Assembly (NCBI RefSeq): GCF_018837975.1
Contig: NZ_JAGSOY010000050.1
Coordinates: forward strand, 1-34,207
Reading direction: 5' to 3'
DNA from: Zooshikella harenae
GTDB taxonomy: Bacteria; Pseudomonadota; Gammaproteobacteria; Pseudomonadales; Zooshikellaceae
DNA: 34,207 nucleotides
The notes under the pieces are model-generated. The model ran no database searches. It saw nothing but the letters and a program-made list of their open reading frames with translations, and was not told the origin of the DNA. Both the position numbers and the translations under genes were made by a program. How positions within the stretch are numbered: the first letter of the stretch is position 1; every line of letters begins with the position of its first letter. This document shows positions 7,501 through 17,700 of this stretch, piece after piece.

Positions 7501-10500
7501 CCATTTACCCTTAATAATGTTCAGCAAACTTACTATTTTGGCCGTTTTAAAAACTTTGAGTTAAGCAATGTATCGACTCATATTTATCATGAGTATGCAT
7601 TTGGTTATATAGATCATGCTCGGTTAGAAAGTGCATTCAACCTGTTAATCAAACGCCATTTATCACTCAGAACTGTTTTTGAAAATGGAGAACAACGTTA
7701 TTTAAACCAAGTTCCCCATTACCAAATTCGTTATCAGGAGTTTACTAATCACTCTCAGCTAGAAGGGATTCGCCAAGCGTTTTCCCATAAAGTTTATGCG
7801 GCAGACGTATATCCGCTCTTTGACATATTGCTGTCTAAAGTAGGGGATAGCTACATTCTTCATGTGAGTTTTGATGCGATTATCATTGATATGAAGAGTT
7901 TTGAGATTCTATTTTCAGAGTGGATCACTTTATATCAAAATCCGCAGGCAGTGTTGCCCAAGCTATTAATCAACTACCGAGATTATCATACTCAATATGA
8001 GCGGATACGTCAGAGTGAGCTGTTCCATCAGGCTGAGCAGTACTGGCATGAAAAAACACAGCAAATGTCGTTAAAAATGGATTTGCCTTTAGCTGCAAAC
8101 CCATCAAGTATTGAGAAGCCATACTTCAAACGAGTAACCAGGACTGTTCCACAAGCAACATGGCAATTAATTTTAGATAAGTGCCGCTGTAATGATATTA
8201 GCCCAACGGCATTGATTGCCGAGCTATTTTGTCGTGTGCTCTGTTTTTGGTCAGATCAAGAAAAAGTCACGCTTAACTTAACGCTGTTTAACCGACTGCC
8301 ACTACATGCTCAAGTAGATGACATTATTGGTGATTTTACTGTTTTAAGTTTGTTTGATTATCAATTGCGTAATGATATCTCTGCCCGACAGCAGCTGGAG
8401 TTAGTGCATTCCCGGTTATTGGAAGATGTTGATAACAACTTGTGTGATGGTATTGATGTGCAACGTATGCTCAAGCAAGCACGAAGTTTACCTTCTCACC
8501 AAGTAGTGGCACCGGTTGTATTAACCAGTGTTATTGGTATGAATGGTAAAGCCAGCATGTTTGATTTGCCATTGGATGAGAGTTACCAGGGTACTCAATA
8601 CGCTATTTCTCAAACTTCTCAGGTTTGGTTAGACCACAAAGCGTATGAGACAGATGCAGGGTTTGTTGCAGAGTGGGACTATGTAGATCAGCTCTTTTCG
8701 CTACAAACAATTCAGGCAATGCACGACAGCTATTGTGCTTTAATCGAGCAGGTTGCACATCGCGACTGGGACTTAATGGCTTTGCCTTTTGTTAAATTAC
8801 CGGACTGGCAAAAAGCACAAATTACCCACTGGAATAACACTCAGGCAAGCTACCCATCGAGGACGTTGGTTGAGCTGTTTGAAACATCACCCAGCTTAAT
8901 AAGTACCTCCAAAGCTACAGCTGTTGTTGACTCACAGTTACAAACGAGTTTTACCTATGCTGAGATTCATGAGGCCTATTTAAGCGTGGCCGCAGCCTTA
9001 ATGGCTAGTGGAGAAACTCAAGGCCAATTAATTGCCATTTTAGCTGAAAAGGGCTATTGGCATGTCACTGCTACTTTGGGAATTATGAAAGCAGGGGCCG
9101 CGTATGTACCACTGCATCCTGACTGGCCAATTGAGCGCTTGAATGACATTTTGGAGCAATCTGGCTGCCATACCGTTGTTGTGTCTAAATCACAGCATGC
9201 AAGGCTCAAGCGTGAATCTTCATTTTTGAATGCAACGGTCTTGGAACTGGAAACATTTGTTCAAGAGAAAGGGCCATGTGAGGATATTCTATGGCCAAGC
9301 GTTAAGCCGACAGATTTGGCCTACGTTATCTTTACTTCAGGCTCAACGGGACGGCCAAAAGGTGTCGCTATAAGCCACCATGGTGCTTTTAATACGATTG
9401 AAGCAGTTAACCGACGTTTTAATATTAACGCCAGTGATACGGTTCTTGCTTTATCAGAGCTGAGCTTCGATTTGTCTGTATACGACATATTCGGTGTGCT
9501 CGGAGCTGGAGGAAAAATTGTTTTCCCATGCCAAACAGATTGTAAAAAGCCTGACGTTTGGCTAGAGCTTGTTCATGAACATCATGTCACGCTTTGGAAT
9601 ACTGTCCCGCAGCTGGCCGGTTTAGTCATTGATGAGTTTGAGTCTCGCTCGGATATTTCAATGAATATTCGGCTTTTCTTGATGAGTGGAGACTGGATAC
9701 CGCTTAATTTACCTAGCCGTATTAAAACACTTAATAATAAGACAGATGTCATTAGTTTGGGGGGCGCGACAGAAGGAAGTATCTGGTCAATCTGGTATCC
9801 AGTTGAACAAGTAGACCCAGAGTGGACAAGTATTCCCTATGGAACAGCGATGCCAAACCAGGCGATGTATGTGCTGGATAATCGGGGCGAACACTGTGCG
9901 TTTGGGGTTACTGGTGAAATTCATATTGGTGGGGATGGTGTTGCCCTTGAATACTGGAATGCACCTGAGTTAACCAAAGAGAGATTTATTAACCATCCTG
10001 AGTTAGGCCGACTTTATAAAACAGGTGATTTAGGTTGCTGGTCAGAGCAAGGCTTCATTGAGTTTTTAGGGCGCACTGACAATCAGGTAAAACTGAATGG
10101 TTATCGTGTTGAGCTAGAAGAAATTGCAGCACATATCAATAAGCTAGAAGGGATCTCGCAAGCACTGGTTCACTTACAGCAACAAGAGACCAGCCCTGCG
10201 TTAGTGGCTTACCTGATTCCAGAAAAAGAACAGCCTGTTCCTGTCTATACGGAAGATAAAGAGCTATTCATTCTTCAGCAAAGAGGCATTGTCCCCGTTG
10301 AAAATGCTGGTTTGGCATTATCACACTCATTGCAAAAGGATGATTATCTGCGTCGTAAAAGCTATCGGAAGTTCGATGACTGTGGCATTGATAGCCACAG
10401 GGTTAATACCCTGATTACATTACGCCAGAATCGCTCTTGGTCTTCAACTACTGGCAATGCAGCGACTTGGGATGACTTACAGCGCATTCTCTCCGTATGT

Positions 10501-11700
10501 GCTGGGTTGGAACTTCCCAATCGAGTGCTTCCTAAATATCGCTACCCATCAGCAGGGAGTACCTACAGTGTCCAGGCTTATGTGGGTCTCAATGATAAGG
10601 TTGATGCGACTCGTAACGGGTATTATTACTATCATCCCACACGTCACTCACTTTATGAGTTACCTAATGTTGAGCAGCCCAACGGTGTCGCTTCAGTAAA
10701 CTTCATTGATCTAGTCATTAACTGGGAGGCAATCCGGCCTCTTTATCATGACCGTGCAAAAGCGCTCGCACTACTGGAAGCGGGACATATGCTGGCTTTA
10801 CTTGCGGATCAGTGTGAGCAACTGGAAGTAGGTTATCACGTAGCGTTTTTTGAGCCGGATGTATCAGCGACTAAGTCATTAGTATGCCGGTTAGTACTAT
10901 GTGCTCCTCTGAATCAGTCAACAGACCAAGCAGATACTAAGCTATCACTCTATAACCGGGAGGGTGCTTATTTCCGTAGCACGACAGGCAGTAATCTGTT
11001 CGACATCGAGCAACAGCCTGTACTGGTCAAGGCTTCTGATGTTCATGCCATTGTAAGTGGTGCCCAAGGGTTAATTCATCTTGAAGGTCCTCAGAGCACA
11101 TCTAACTATGTTTATGCTGGCTGGTTGTTTCAGCACCTAAGTGATGACTTAGTCAGTCATGATATTGGCTGCTGTATGCTCGGGTTAACACTGAGTGAAA
11201 ATAACCTGTACACCATGGCGATAGGTGCTGTGCGCGAAGAGGATAAAGCTGTAAGTGATGTTCATGCGGATGTCCAGCCTCTGAATGTTTTAGTACGCCA
11301 TCACTTAGCACAATCACTACCCGATTACATGATTCCTCAGCACTTTGTGCTGCTCAATGAGTTACCTCTATCTGCAAATGGCAAAGTCGATGCCTCCCGC
11401 TTACCACAAGTCAACGTTGATACAAACTTTCAGGGACCCGTCACTAAGTTGGAGCAGCAGCTCTGTGAAGTCTGGGCCAAGATACTGAAGTGTCAGCCCA
11501 CCGACATTGATTGTGCAGAAAGTTTTTTCAATTGTGGAGGAAACTCGCTTTTGGCGATGCGCTTGGTTCGTCGCCTTGATCAACAGCTGGGCGTCCAGCT
11601 CAAACTGGAAGATATCTATAACAACAGCACCGTGATAGCAATGGCCGAACAAGCTGAATCACAAATGGAAAATCACGAGCGAGTAGTTGGAGTTCTGTAG
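4555..11700 (+). CDS. NRPS: unassigned N-terminal region-A(Gly?)-PCP-Cy-A(Cys)[Ox]-PCP
   Basis: The 2381-aa synthetase starts the assembly line. Residues 1-370 match no domain I recognise; 200-370 look like a decayed C-terminal half of a condensation domain without HHxxxDG. A1 spans about 379-870 (core YTSGTTGVPKG 530-540, K866); the specificity residues I read are DILQACVVWK, nearest the glycine code DILQLGLIWK. PCP1 carries S922. The Cy domain (about 980-1420) has DAIIID at 1107-1112, the D-x4-D motif of heterocyclisation. A2 (from about 1433) reads DLYNLSLIWK, the standard cysteine code. Between A8 (NGYRVELEE, 1848) and A10 (NGK, K2277) is inserted a McbC/SagB-like FMN oxidase, about 1910-2235, with YPSAGSTYSVQ at 1997; it should oxidise thiazoline to thiazole. 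PCP2 carries S2331. GAAGGG at 4541-4546 is the ribosome site, overlapping the previous stop. The predicted product is a Gly-thiazolyl thioester passed to the next protein. Domain calls are confident; the glycine call is moderate. Confidence 0.92.
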   Translation: MNILNVVTKACVDEVSKNVIGYLADAGHQVFLIASHDEEQSFWLAQEHHNIHLINENDISHYKIDYEFCYAVETSFSDANQVKLALCDKEGNDVQFFSIVNQKNNDKCILANCSLAKSCSDFQFIQAQIAEVFIDGFIHLSRNDSLSELEVYSFSNDVDLWFNAVTANLAGKRYFDELQKKYETFVISPEVHSTEICDVDSETLVFPYKWSHADQSLFLLFMQYIFNAEKAALYGFYTKNEQGVSRQYTLLQGSEYYADLEKIVTHEQSPATFIDKDYIYSELLFPSVGICEVNDELIDESLLLIQTVDDAHQVKLIYKKNIPLFSVMSHYAEAFLARIDDFKSGTIDWNNFCQLPEALIQHYYLDCNSEQILYPQNTITALFEEQVTLNPDKLALIVGDTELTYGQLNMKANGLAHYLKEHFSVAEGERVAVLLPRDESLLISLLAILKLGSAYVPLDSTSPLLRTQAILNDAKPSLVLTRNDMPEASLPDGITALSITNDLLATIEKYCNPPELLNSGDVNALAYVIYTSGTTGVPKGVAVRHRNFVNVAYDFCHRTHLSPESRMLALTTLAFDISTLELFMPLMFGASVVLAEQRALLDACILKQYLTEFDITHMQATPSFWRQAVAELGQEKFNIIALCGGEAVPLDVAKGLVKMTQKAWNVYGPTETTVWSTAYCLNEITNKVLIGKPLANTQCYVLNDEQKPVAPGVVGELYIAGDGVAQGYFNNPELTAKAFIANPFVHLGNNHSATMYRTGDKVRYLSCGNIEYLSRADFQVKLRGHRIELGDIESAIKHYPGIEQAVVQLQKDQESDVEPFLVAYYTAKEPIGVDHLKDWLKSYLPEYMIPVDFMFLASIPLNINGKVDRKALPAINLVHNNRFIAPETQTQRVLCQLFGSALGVNKNNIGLTDDFFALGGNSLSAIKLVNLINTEFRCDIKIKDIFEQKNVSSLTPLVNAGKGDFLYRDFIIKSSDITHQYHPFTLNNVQQTYYFGRFKNFELSNVSTHIYHEYAFGYIDHARLESAFNLLIKRHLSLRTVFENGEQRYLNQVPHYQIRYQEFTNHSQLEGIRQAFSHKVYAADVYPLFDILLSKVGDSYILHVSFDAIIIDMKSFEILFSEWITLYQNPQAVLPKLLINYRDYHTQYERIRQSELFHQAEQYWHEKTQQMSLKMDLPLAANPSSIEKPYFKRVTRTVPQATWQLILDKCRCNDISPTALIAELFCRVLCFWSDQEKVTLNLTLFNRLPLHAQVDDIIGDFTVLSLFDYQLRNDISARQQLELVHSRLLEDVDNNLCDGIDVQRMLKQARSLPSHQVVAPVVLTSVIGMNGKASMFDLPLDESYQGTQYAISQTSQVWLDHKAYETDAGFVAEWDYVDQLFSLQTIQAMHDSYCALIEQVAHRDWDLMALPFVKLPDWQKAQITHWNNTQASYPSRTLVELFETSPSLISTSKATAVVDSQLQTSFTYAEIHEAYLSVAAALMASGETQGQLIAILAEKGYWHVTATLGIMKAGAAYVPLHPDWPIERLNDILEQSGCHTVVVSKSQHARLKRESSFLNATVLELETFVQEKGPCEDILWPSVKPTDLAYVIFTSGSTGRPKGVAISHHGAFNTIEAVNRRFNINASDTVLALSELSFDLSVYDIFGVLGAGGKIVFPCQTDCKKPDVWLELVHEHHVTLWNTVPQLAGLVIDEFESRSDISMNIRLFLMSGDWIPLNLPSRIKTLNNKTDVISLGGATEGSIWSIWYPVEQVDPEWTSIPYGTAMPNQAMYVLDNRGEHCAFGVTGEIHIGGDGVALEYWNAPELTKERFINHPELGRLYKTGDLGCWSEQGFIEFLGRTDNQVKLNGYRVELEEIAAHINKLEGISQALVHLQQQETSPALVAYLIPEKEQPVPVYTEDKELFILQQRGIVPVENAGLALSHSLQKDDYLRRKSYRKFDDCGIDSHRVNTLITLRQNRSWSSTTGNAATWDDLQRILSVCAGLELPNRVLPKYRYPSAGSTYSVQAYVGLNDKVDATRNGYYYYHPTRHSLYELPNVEQPNGVASVNFIDLVINWEAIRPLYHDRAKALALLEAGHMLALLADQCEQLEVGYHVAFFEPDVSATKSLVCRLVLCAPLNQSTDQADTKLSLYNREGAYFRSTTGSNLFDIEQQPVLVKASDVHAIVSGAQGLIHLEGPQSTSNYVYAGWLFQHLSDDLVSHDIGCCMLGLTLSENNLYTMAIGAVREEDKAVSDVHADVQPLNVLVRHHLAQSLPDYMIPQHFVLLNELPLSANGKVDASRLPQVNVDTNFQGPVTKLEQQLCEVWAKILKCQPTDIDCAESFFNCGGNSLLAMRLVRRLDQQLGVQLKLEDIYNNSTVIAMAEQAESQMENHERVVGVL

Positions 11701-14700
11701 TGACAATTATAAGCTTATTAAACGACCTAAAATGCCAGCATATTTTTCTTTGGGTGAATGAGGCTGGAGAGCTTAACTATTCATTCGATAAAAATCGGGG
11801 TTTTCCTGATGCGATTAAGCAGCAGGTTATTGCGCACAAAGCAGTACTGATTGAGCTGCTTAATGCTAATAAAATTCATAACGAAGAACAGGCGAAAGCT
11901 TCGCCATTTCTGTCACTGCCACGGGCAAGTTGGCCAGCCAAACTAGACTCGATACAGCAAGGCATGTATTTGCAGGGTCAGATCGACAGCTTACCCTACA
12001 CTTATACTATTCCACTGTTTATTGCCTTCAATGAACTGGATGCACAAAGAATGCAGCAGGCTATACAGCTGTTCTTAAAAAAGCATCCACTATTTTGTCA
12101 AAGTGTTGCTGATAACTTGCAGCGAGCGTTTCTTCCAGCTTCGTTGTTTCAATGCCCAGTGAGGGAAATATCTTCCTCTGAACTACAGCAGCATAAAGAT
12201 AGCTTGGCCAAAACGGTGTTCCCTCTTGAAGAAGGACAGTTTACGTGTTTTGAGTTGCTCTATCTCGCGGACAAGAATACCTGGATGCTTGCTTGTATCC
12301 ATCACCATATGCTGTCCGATGCCTACTCAGTCCCTGTGATAGCAGATGAACTGGCTGCGGCTTATGAAAATCCACAACGTTTTGCAGCAACCTTAAAACA
12401 GCCAACCTATCTCGATTACTCTGCTTATCAACAGGCTCAAGCGCTTGGGGGGGCTGAAACTCAATTCAAAGACAGGCTAATTGCCCAGCTTAATGAAGCA
12501 GAGGTGCCTCAGTTAAGGCAATGTTACTCAGCTACTGGCTCAAATGCTGCTACCCACCTAACAGCCACACTAACTGAAGAGGAGTATCAGTACCTTACTG
12601 ATTTATGTGGTAAGCATGGATTAACACTCTATCCAATCCTGTTTACCCATTTCATCCATTCAATCGCTGTGTATACCGGTCAAAACGAGTCGTTTCCTGT
12701 GGGAATGACACTTGCTAACCGGCCAGAGGCATTTCAGGCTGCCATTGGACCATTTATTAATACGTTGCCTGTTGTTCCTGCTCTCAACAGAAAAGAGAGT
12801 GTTTTAGCCAATGCGAAGACTTTGCATCATACCGTTATCCAATACCAGCAAATGAATAATCTCAATATTGAGCAACTGGTGGAGGGTATTCAGGGGGGCG
12901 CGCCAAGGCTGGCTGAACTGGTTCAGGTGCTGTTTACCCTGCATAACTTTGATGAGTATTCAGCACAAACTCAAAACACTGAATATCAAATTCAACCTTA
13001 TGCAGACCTGGCGGAAAAGTTTGGTATCTCACTGATTGCAGGTGTGCAATCCTCCTGTTTGTCATTCACACTGACCTATGCTGCAGAAAAGTACGAGCAG
13101 GCACAAATCGAAGCCATATTTAATAGCTTTGTGGATTCTCTAAAACAGCACGATGAAGGTGTGTGGTTGTCTCCACTGAGCCAGTTGTTACCTATTTCAA
13201 ATCGGGTAGAACATCAGCTACTCCAGCTTTGGAATGATACACGTTGTGACTTTTCTGATCAGACCCATGTCGCGGCTATTTTGGAGCAGCAGGTTGAACA
13301 AACACCTCACCACTTAGCGGTAGCAGATGCCAGGCAGCGGCTGACTTATCAGCAATTGAATGAGCGCGCTAATCAGCTTGCTCACTACCTTATAGCGCAA
13401 GGGGTTGTCCAAGGTGACCTGGTTGCATTAAGCCTGGAGCGAAGTGTAGATACTGTCATCAGTATCTGGGCAGTACTGAAAATTGGTGCCGCGTATATTC
13501 CGCTTGAGCCAGGCTTTCCGCAGGATCGAGTGGAATATATCCTCAGTGACAGTCAAGCTGCCGTGATCTTGGCTCACAGTAAGCACGCAGAAAGTCTCGT
13601 TGATTATAAAGAGCGCTTGCTGCTACTCGACACTCCTGAAACTCGCCATCTGCTTGCAGATCAGCAAACTCAAAACCTATCTGTTGCGGTGAATCCTAAC
13701 GACTTAGCTTATGTTATTTATACCTCAGGTACGACAGGCAAGCCTAAAGGCGTTATGTGTGAGCACCGAGGGTTGATTAACCGTATAGAGTGGATGCAAA
13801 AAAACTATCCACTGGCTGCGGATGATCGTGTTCTGCAAAAGACACCTTATGTATTTGATGTATCTGTTTGGGAGTTGCTCTGGGCTAACTGGTATGGTGC
13901 TGCGATCATTATGGCAGATCCTGATGGTCACAAAGATGCTGATTATTTGATTGAGTTGATCGAGCGAGAAAAAATTTCAACACTGCACTTTGTACCCTCA
14001 ATGTTAAGCGCCTTCACCCAGACCCTGGGCGCTAGACCTAACGCACTCGCACATTTGGCCTCATTGAAATATATGTTCTGTAGTGGTGAGGCGTTGCACT
14101 TATCTCAGGTGAAGGACATAAAAGCCTTATTGCCTGATGTCCAGCTTCATAATCTTTATGGGCCAACCGAAGCTTCAATTGATGTGCTGTTTTTCGATTG
14201 TAATGATCCGGCATTATCAAAAGTGCTGGTTGGTAAGCCAATCGATAATATCCAGGCTCTCGTCTTAGATGAAAATTTACGATTGCTCCCACCTGGGGCG
14301 GTAGGTGAGTTGCATCTGGCTGGTGTTGGACTGGCTAGAGGTTATCTTAATAATCCTGCACTTACTGCAGAAAAGTTTGTAGAAAACCCCTACCAGAGCA
14401 CTGAAGATAAACAACTCGGAATCAATGGACGACTTTATAAAACGGGTGACTTGGTATACCAGCAACCCGATGGCTCTGTGGTTTATTTGGGACGGAATGA
14501 TTTCCAGGTCAAAATTCGTGGCTTTCGAATTGAGCTGGGTGACATCACAACGAACCTAGAGTTGCATCCTCTTGTTTCTCAAGCAGCGGTAACTGTGGTG
14601 AAGGACGCGCAGCCCAGGCTGGTTGGTTATATCGTTGCCGCAGATGAATGTAGCGATGAAATACTTAAGTCGCACCTATTGGCAGCCTTGCCTGAGTACA

Positions 14701-17700
14701 TGGTTCCAGAGTCCTTTGTCCGTTTAGATGCGCTACCCGTAACGGTCAACGGCAAGTTGAATGTAAAAGCATTACCAATCCCAGAACGCACACTCAAAGA
14801 TAATGTGGTTGCTCCGAAAAATGAACTAGAAGCCTCTGTGCGAGACATTGTTGCAGCGCTGTTAGGGCTGGAACCTCAGCAGTTGGGATGTAGCTCCAAC
14901 TTATACCAGCTCGGGTTAGATAGCATCATGGCCATTCGGCTGGTCAGCCAGCTTCGCCAAGCGTCAATGTTGGAATTGTCAGTAAAGGATGTGTTTGCGC
15001 TAAAAACGATAAGTGCACTCTGTCAGTTAGCAGGCAAAGAACGATCAAGCATTACCTATCAAGTAGAAGAAGGGGTGTTAAGTGGCGAGGTGCCCTTACT
15101 GCCTATTCAGTGCTGGTTCTTTACGCGTCAATTTAATCAACCTGAGCACTGGAACCAAGCGTTTTGCATAGATGTACCGTTGTTAGAGCAGAATGCTTTG
15201 CAACATGCTGTGTCTGAGCTAGTAAAGCATCATGACGCCTTGCGACTGCATTACACCGATACCCCTGAAGGTCAATATCCTCGACAGTTCTATGGTGAGC
15301 AGCAACCAGTTAACGTCATACAGATGAATCTGGCTGAGCGTACTGATGCGCAAGCGTTGAGTGAGTTAATGACCAGTTGGCAAAGCAGTTTTGATCTCAC
15401 CTCAGGCCCTTTATTTCAGTTTGTCTATATTGAGGGACTCAAACCAGATCGAGGGCTGCTGTTCTGTGCTTTCCACCACTTGATCATGGACAGCGTCAGC
15501 TGGGGCATTATTGTTCATGACCTGCAGGTATTATATCAAGGCAAGAAGCTTCCGCAGAAAGGCAGTAGCTATCGACAGTGGACCCAATGTATTGAACAGT
15601 ATCCACATCAACACCCTGAAGAATTAGGGTATTGGCAAGCATTAATGGAAGATTACCGTGTCCCGCAAGGCTTTCTATCCAATAAACAGCCATTTACCTC
15701 AAGCCAGATTAAACTGCCTCAATCATTGACCCAGTCGCTGCTTGGGGAGTGTCATAAAGCATTTAATACGCAGATTAATGATGTACTGATTGCAGCGGCA
15801 GACACCGCACTAACTGAAGTGTTAGCCGGCGAAGTCACCCATATCTCTCTAGAAGGCCATGGCCGAGAAGTTATTGCCGAGGTCATTGATAGTCCCCTGG
15901 ATATCGAACGGACAGTGGGCTGGTTTACCAGTTTATCTCCTTACAAACTGCAATCCTGCCAGAATCTGCAAACAACCTTGATAGGTTGTAAAGAGCAACT
16001 GCGGGCGATGCCTGGTAATGGCGTAGGCTATGGTGCCTGGGCACAAAGCAGTGATCTGCCCATACCATCAGTGTGCTTTAACTACTTAGGTCAGCTAGAT
16101 ACCTTGGTACAGCCTACGTCAGAGCATACTGAGCAGTGGCATCTGGTAGTGACAGAAACAGGACAAACGATAGGACATCCTGAAGACTGGCCTTTTAGCA
16201 TCACCATTTTTGGCTTTGTTGTTGATGGGCAGCTGCATATCGAAGTTAAATCCTGCCTGACTGAAGCTGTTAGTCAGAAGCTTCTGGACTGTTACCAGAA
16301 AGCATTGGTTGCGCTGGTTGAGTTGTGTGCTAACCAACAGACGACAGAATACTCGGCGAGTGATTTTAAGTTTATCTCGGGAGAGGCTGATTTAGCACAG
16401 TTGCCTTTATCAGCTAAAGGGGAAAGCTCGCAAGACTTTGCCATGACGGAAATCCAAAAAGCTTATTTGCTTGGACGTATGGGGCAGTATGAAATTGGCA
16501 ATGTGGCAAATCATATATACAACGAGTATGTGTACAGCTCACTGGACATTAACCGGCTGGAAAATGCAATCAACGAGCTGATTACCCAGTGTCCTGTGTT
16601 ACGCACAGTGTTTGATGAAAACACCATGCGCCAGCGCTACTTACCAACAAGTGAGGTTGGGCATTACTGTGTGCATACCAACTACTTTGATGTTAATAAG
16701 AGCGATGCCACTCTGGCAGATGTTCGCCATAGGCTGTCTCACGCGGTCTATGATGTTTCCTGCTTTCCGCTGTTTACCTTTGAAGTCAGTCTGTTTAAAG
16801 ACTGTTATGTGCTGCATGTCAGCATTGATTTAATACTGTTGGACGTGCAAAGCCGGCTGATGATGTATTCCTTACTCGACAGGCTATATCGTGGTGAGGA
16901 TATTACGGCCAGTTTGCCAAAGGTTAACTTCAAAGATTATCAGGACTATGTCGTGCACCTGCCAAACTCTGTTTGGTATGAAAAGGATAAAGCATATTGG
17001 GCTGAAAAGTTACAAACCCTGCCTTTGCGTCCCAATTTACCGCTTAAGCAAGAGCCTATGAACGTCACTCAGCCGACGTTTTCCGAGCATACGCTTTATT
17101 TGGAGCCTGAAATTTGGCAGCAGTTTAAGAAAAAGGCTCAAGATTATCAGGTGTCTTACTCTTCTGTACTGCTTGCACTATACGGTTACCTGATTGCGCG
17201 TTTTTCTGGTAATGACGAGTTCTTAATTACCCTGACGCTGTTTAACCGTTATCCAGTTTGTGAGCGTGTTGATGAGATCTTGGGTGACTTTACATCGACT
17301 AACCTATTTCACTTCAAGGATGCTGGCAGTCAGCTACTTGAAACCATCACCCGTACTCATGACCGCATGTGGGATGATGTCAATCATGCACTTTATAACG
17401 GTATTCAAGTACAGCGAGAGCTGGTGAAACAACATCAGCTTGATGCGAATGCTGCTACATCACCTATTGTCTTTACCGGTGTTATTGGACAGCAGACAGA
17501 TCGCTGGGAGAAACGGTCATTTCTTATCGAGAGTGAACTTAGGGAACAGCGTTACTGGTGTGCACAGACATCCCAAGCATGGATTGATTTGCAGGCGGTC
17601 GAGTCGGGTGATCGATTTATGAGTAAGTGGCTATATGTCGATCAGCTTTTTGAACCGGATTTTATCCCACATTTAAATCGCTGCTATTGCGAGCTGATCA

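Noticed and set aside
12295-12330. First condensation domain of the NRPS-PKS being inactive because HHxxxDG reads HHMLSDA
   Set aside because: Both histidines and the aspartate are kept; glycine to alanine at the last place is a mild change and the module must be used in the predicted line.
14038-14465. Minus-strand and other-frame reading frames inside the synthetase genes
   Set aside because: They overlap conserved NRPS/PKS domains, lack start context and carry no recognisable motif, so they are shadows of the coding strand.
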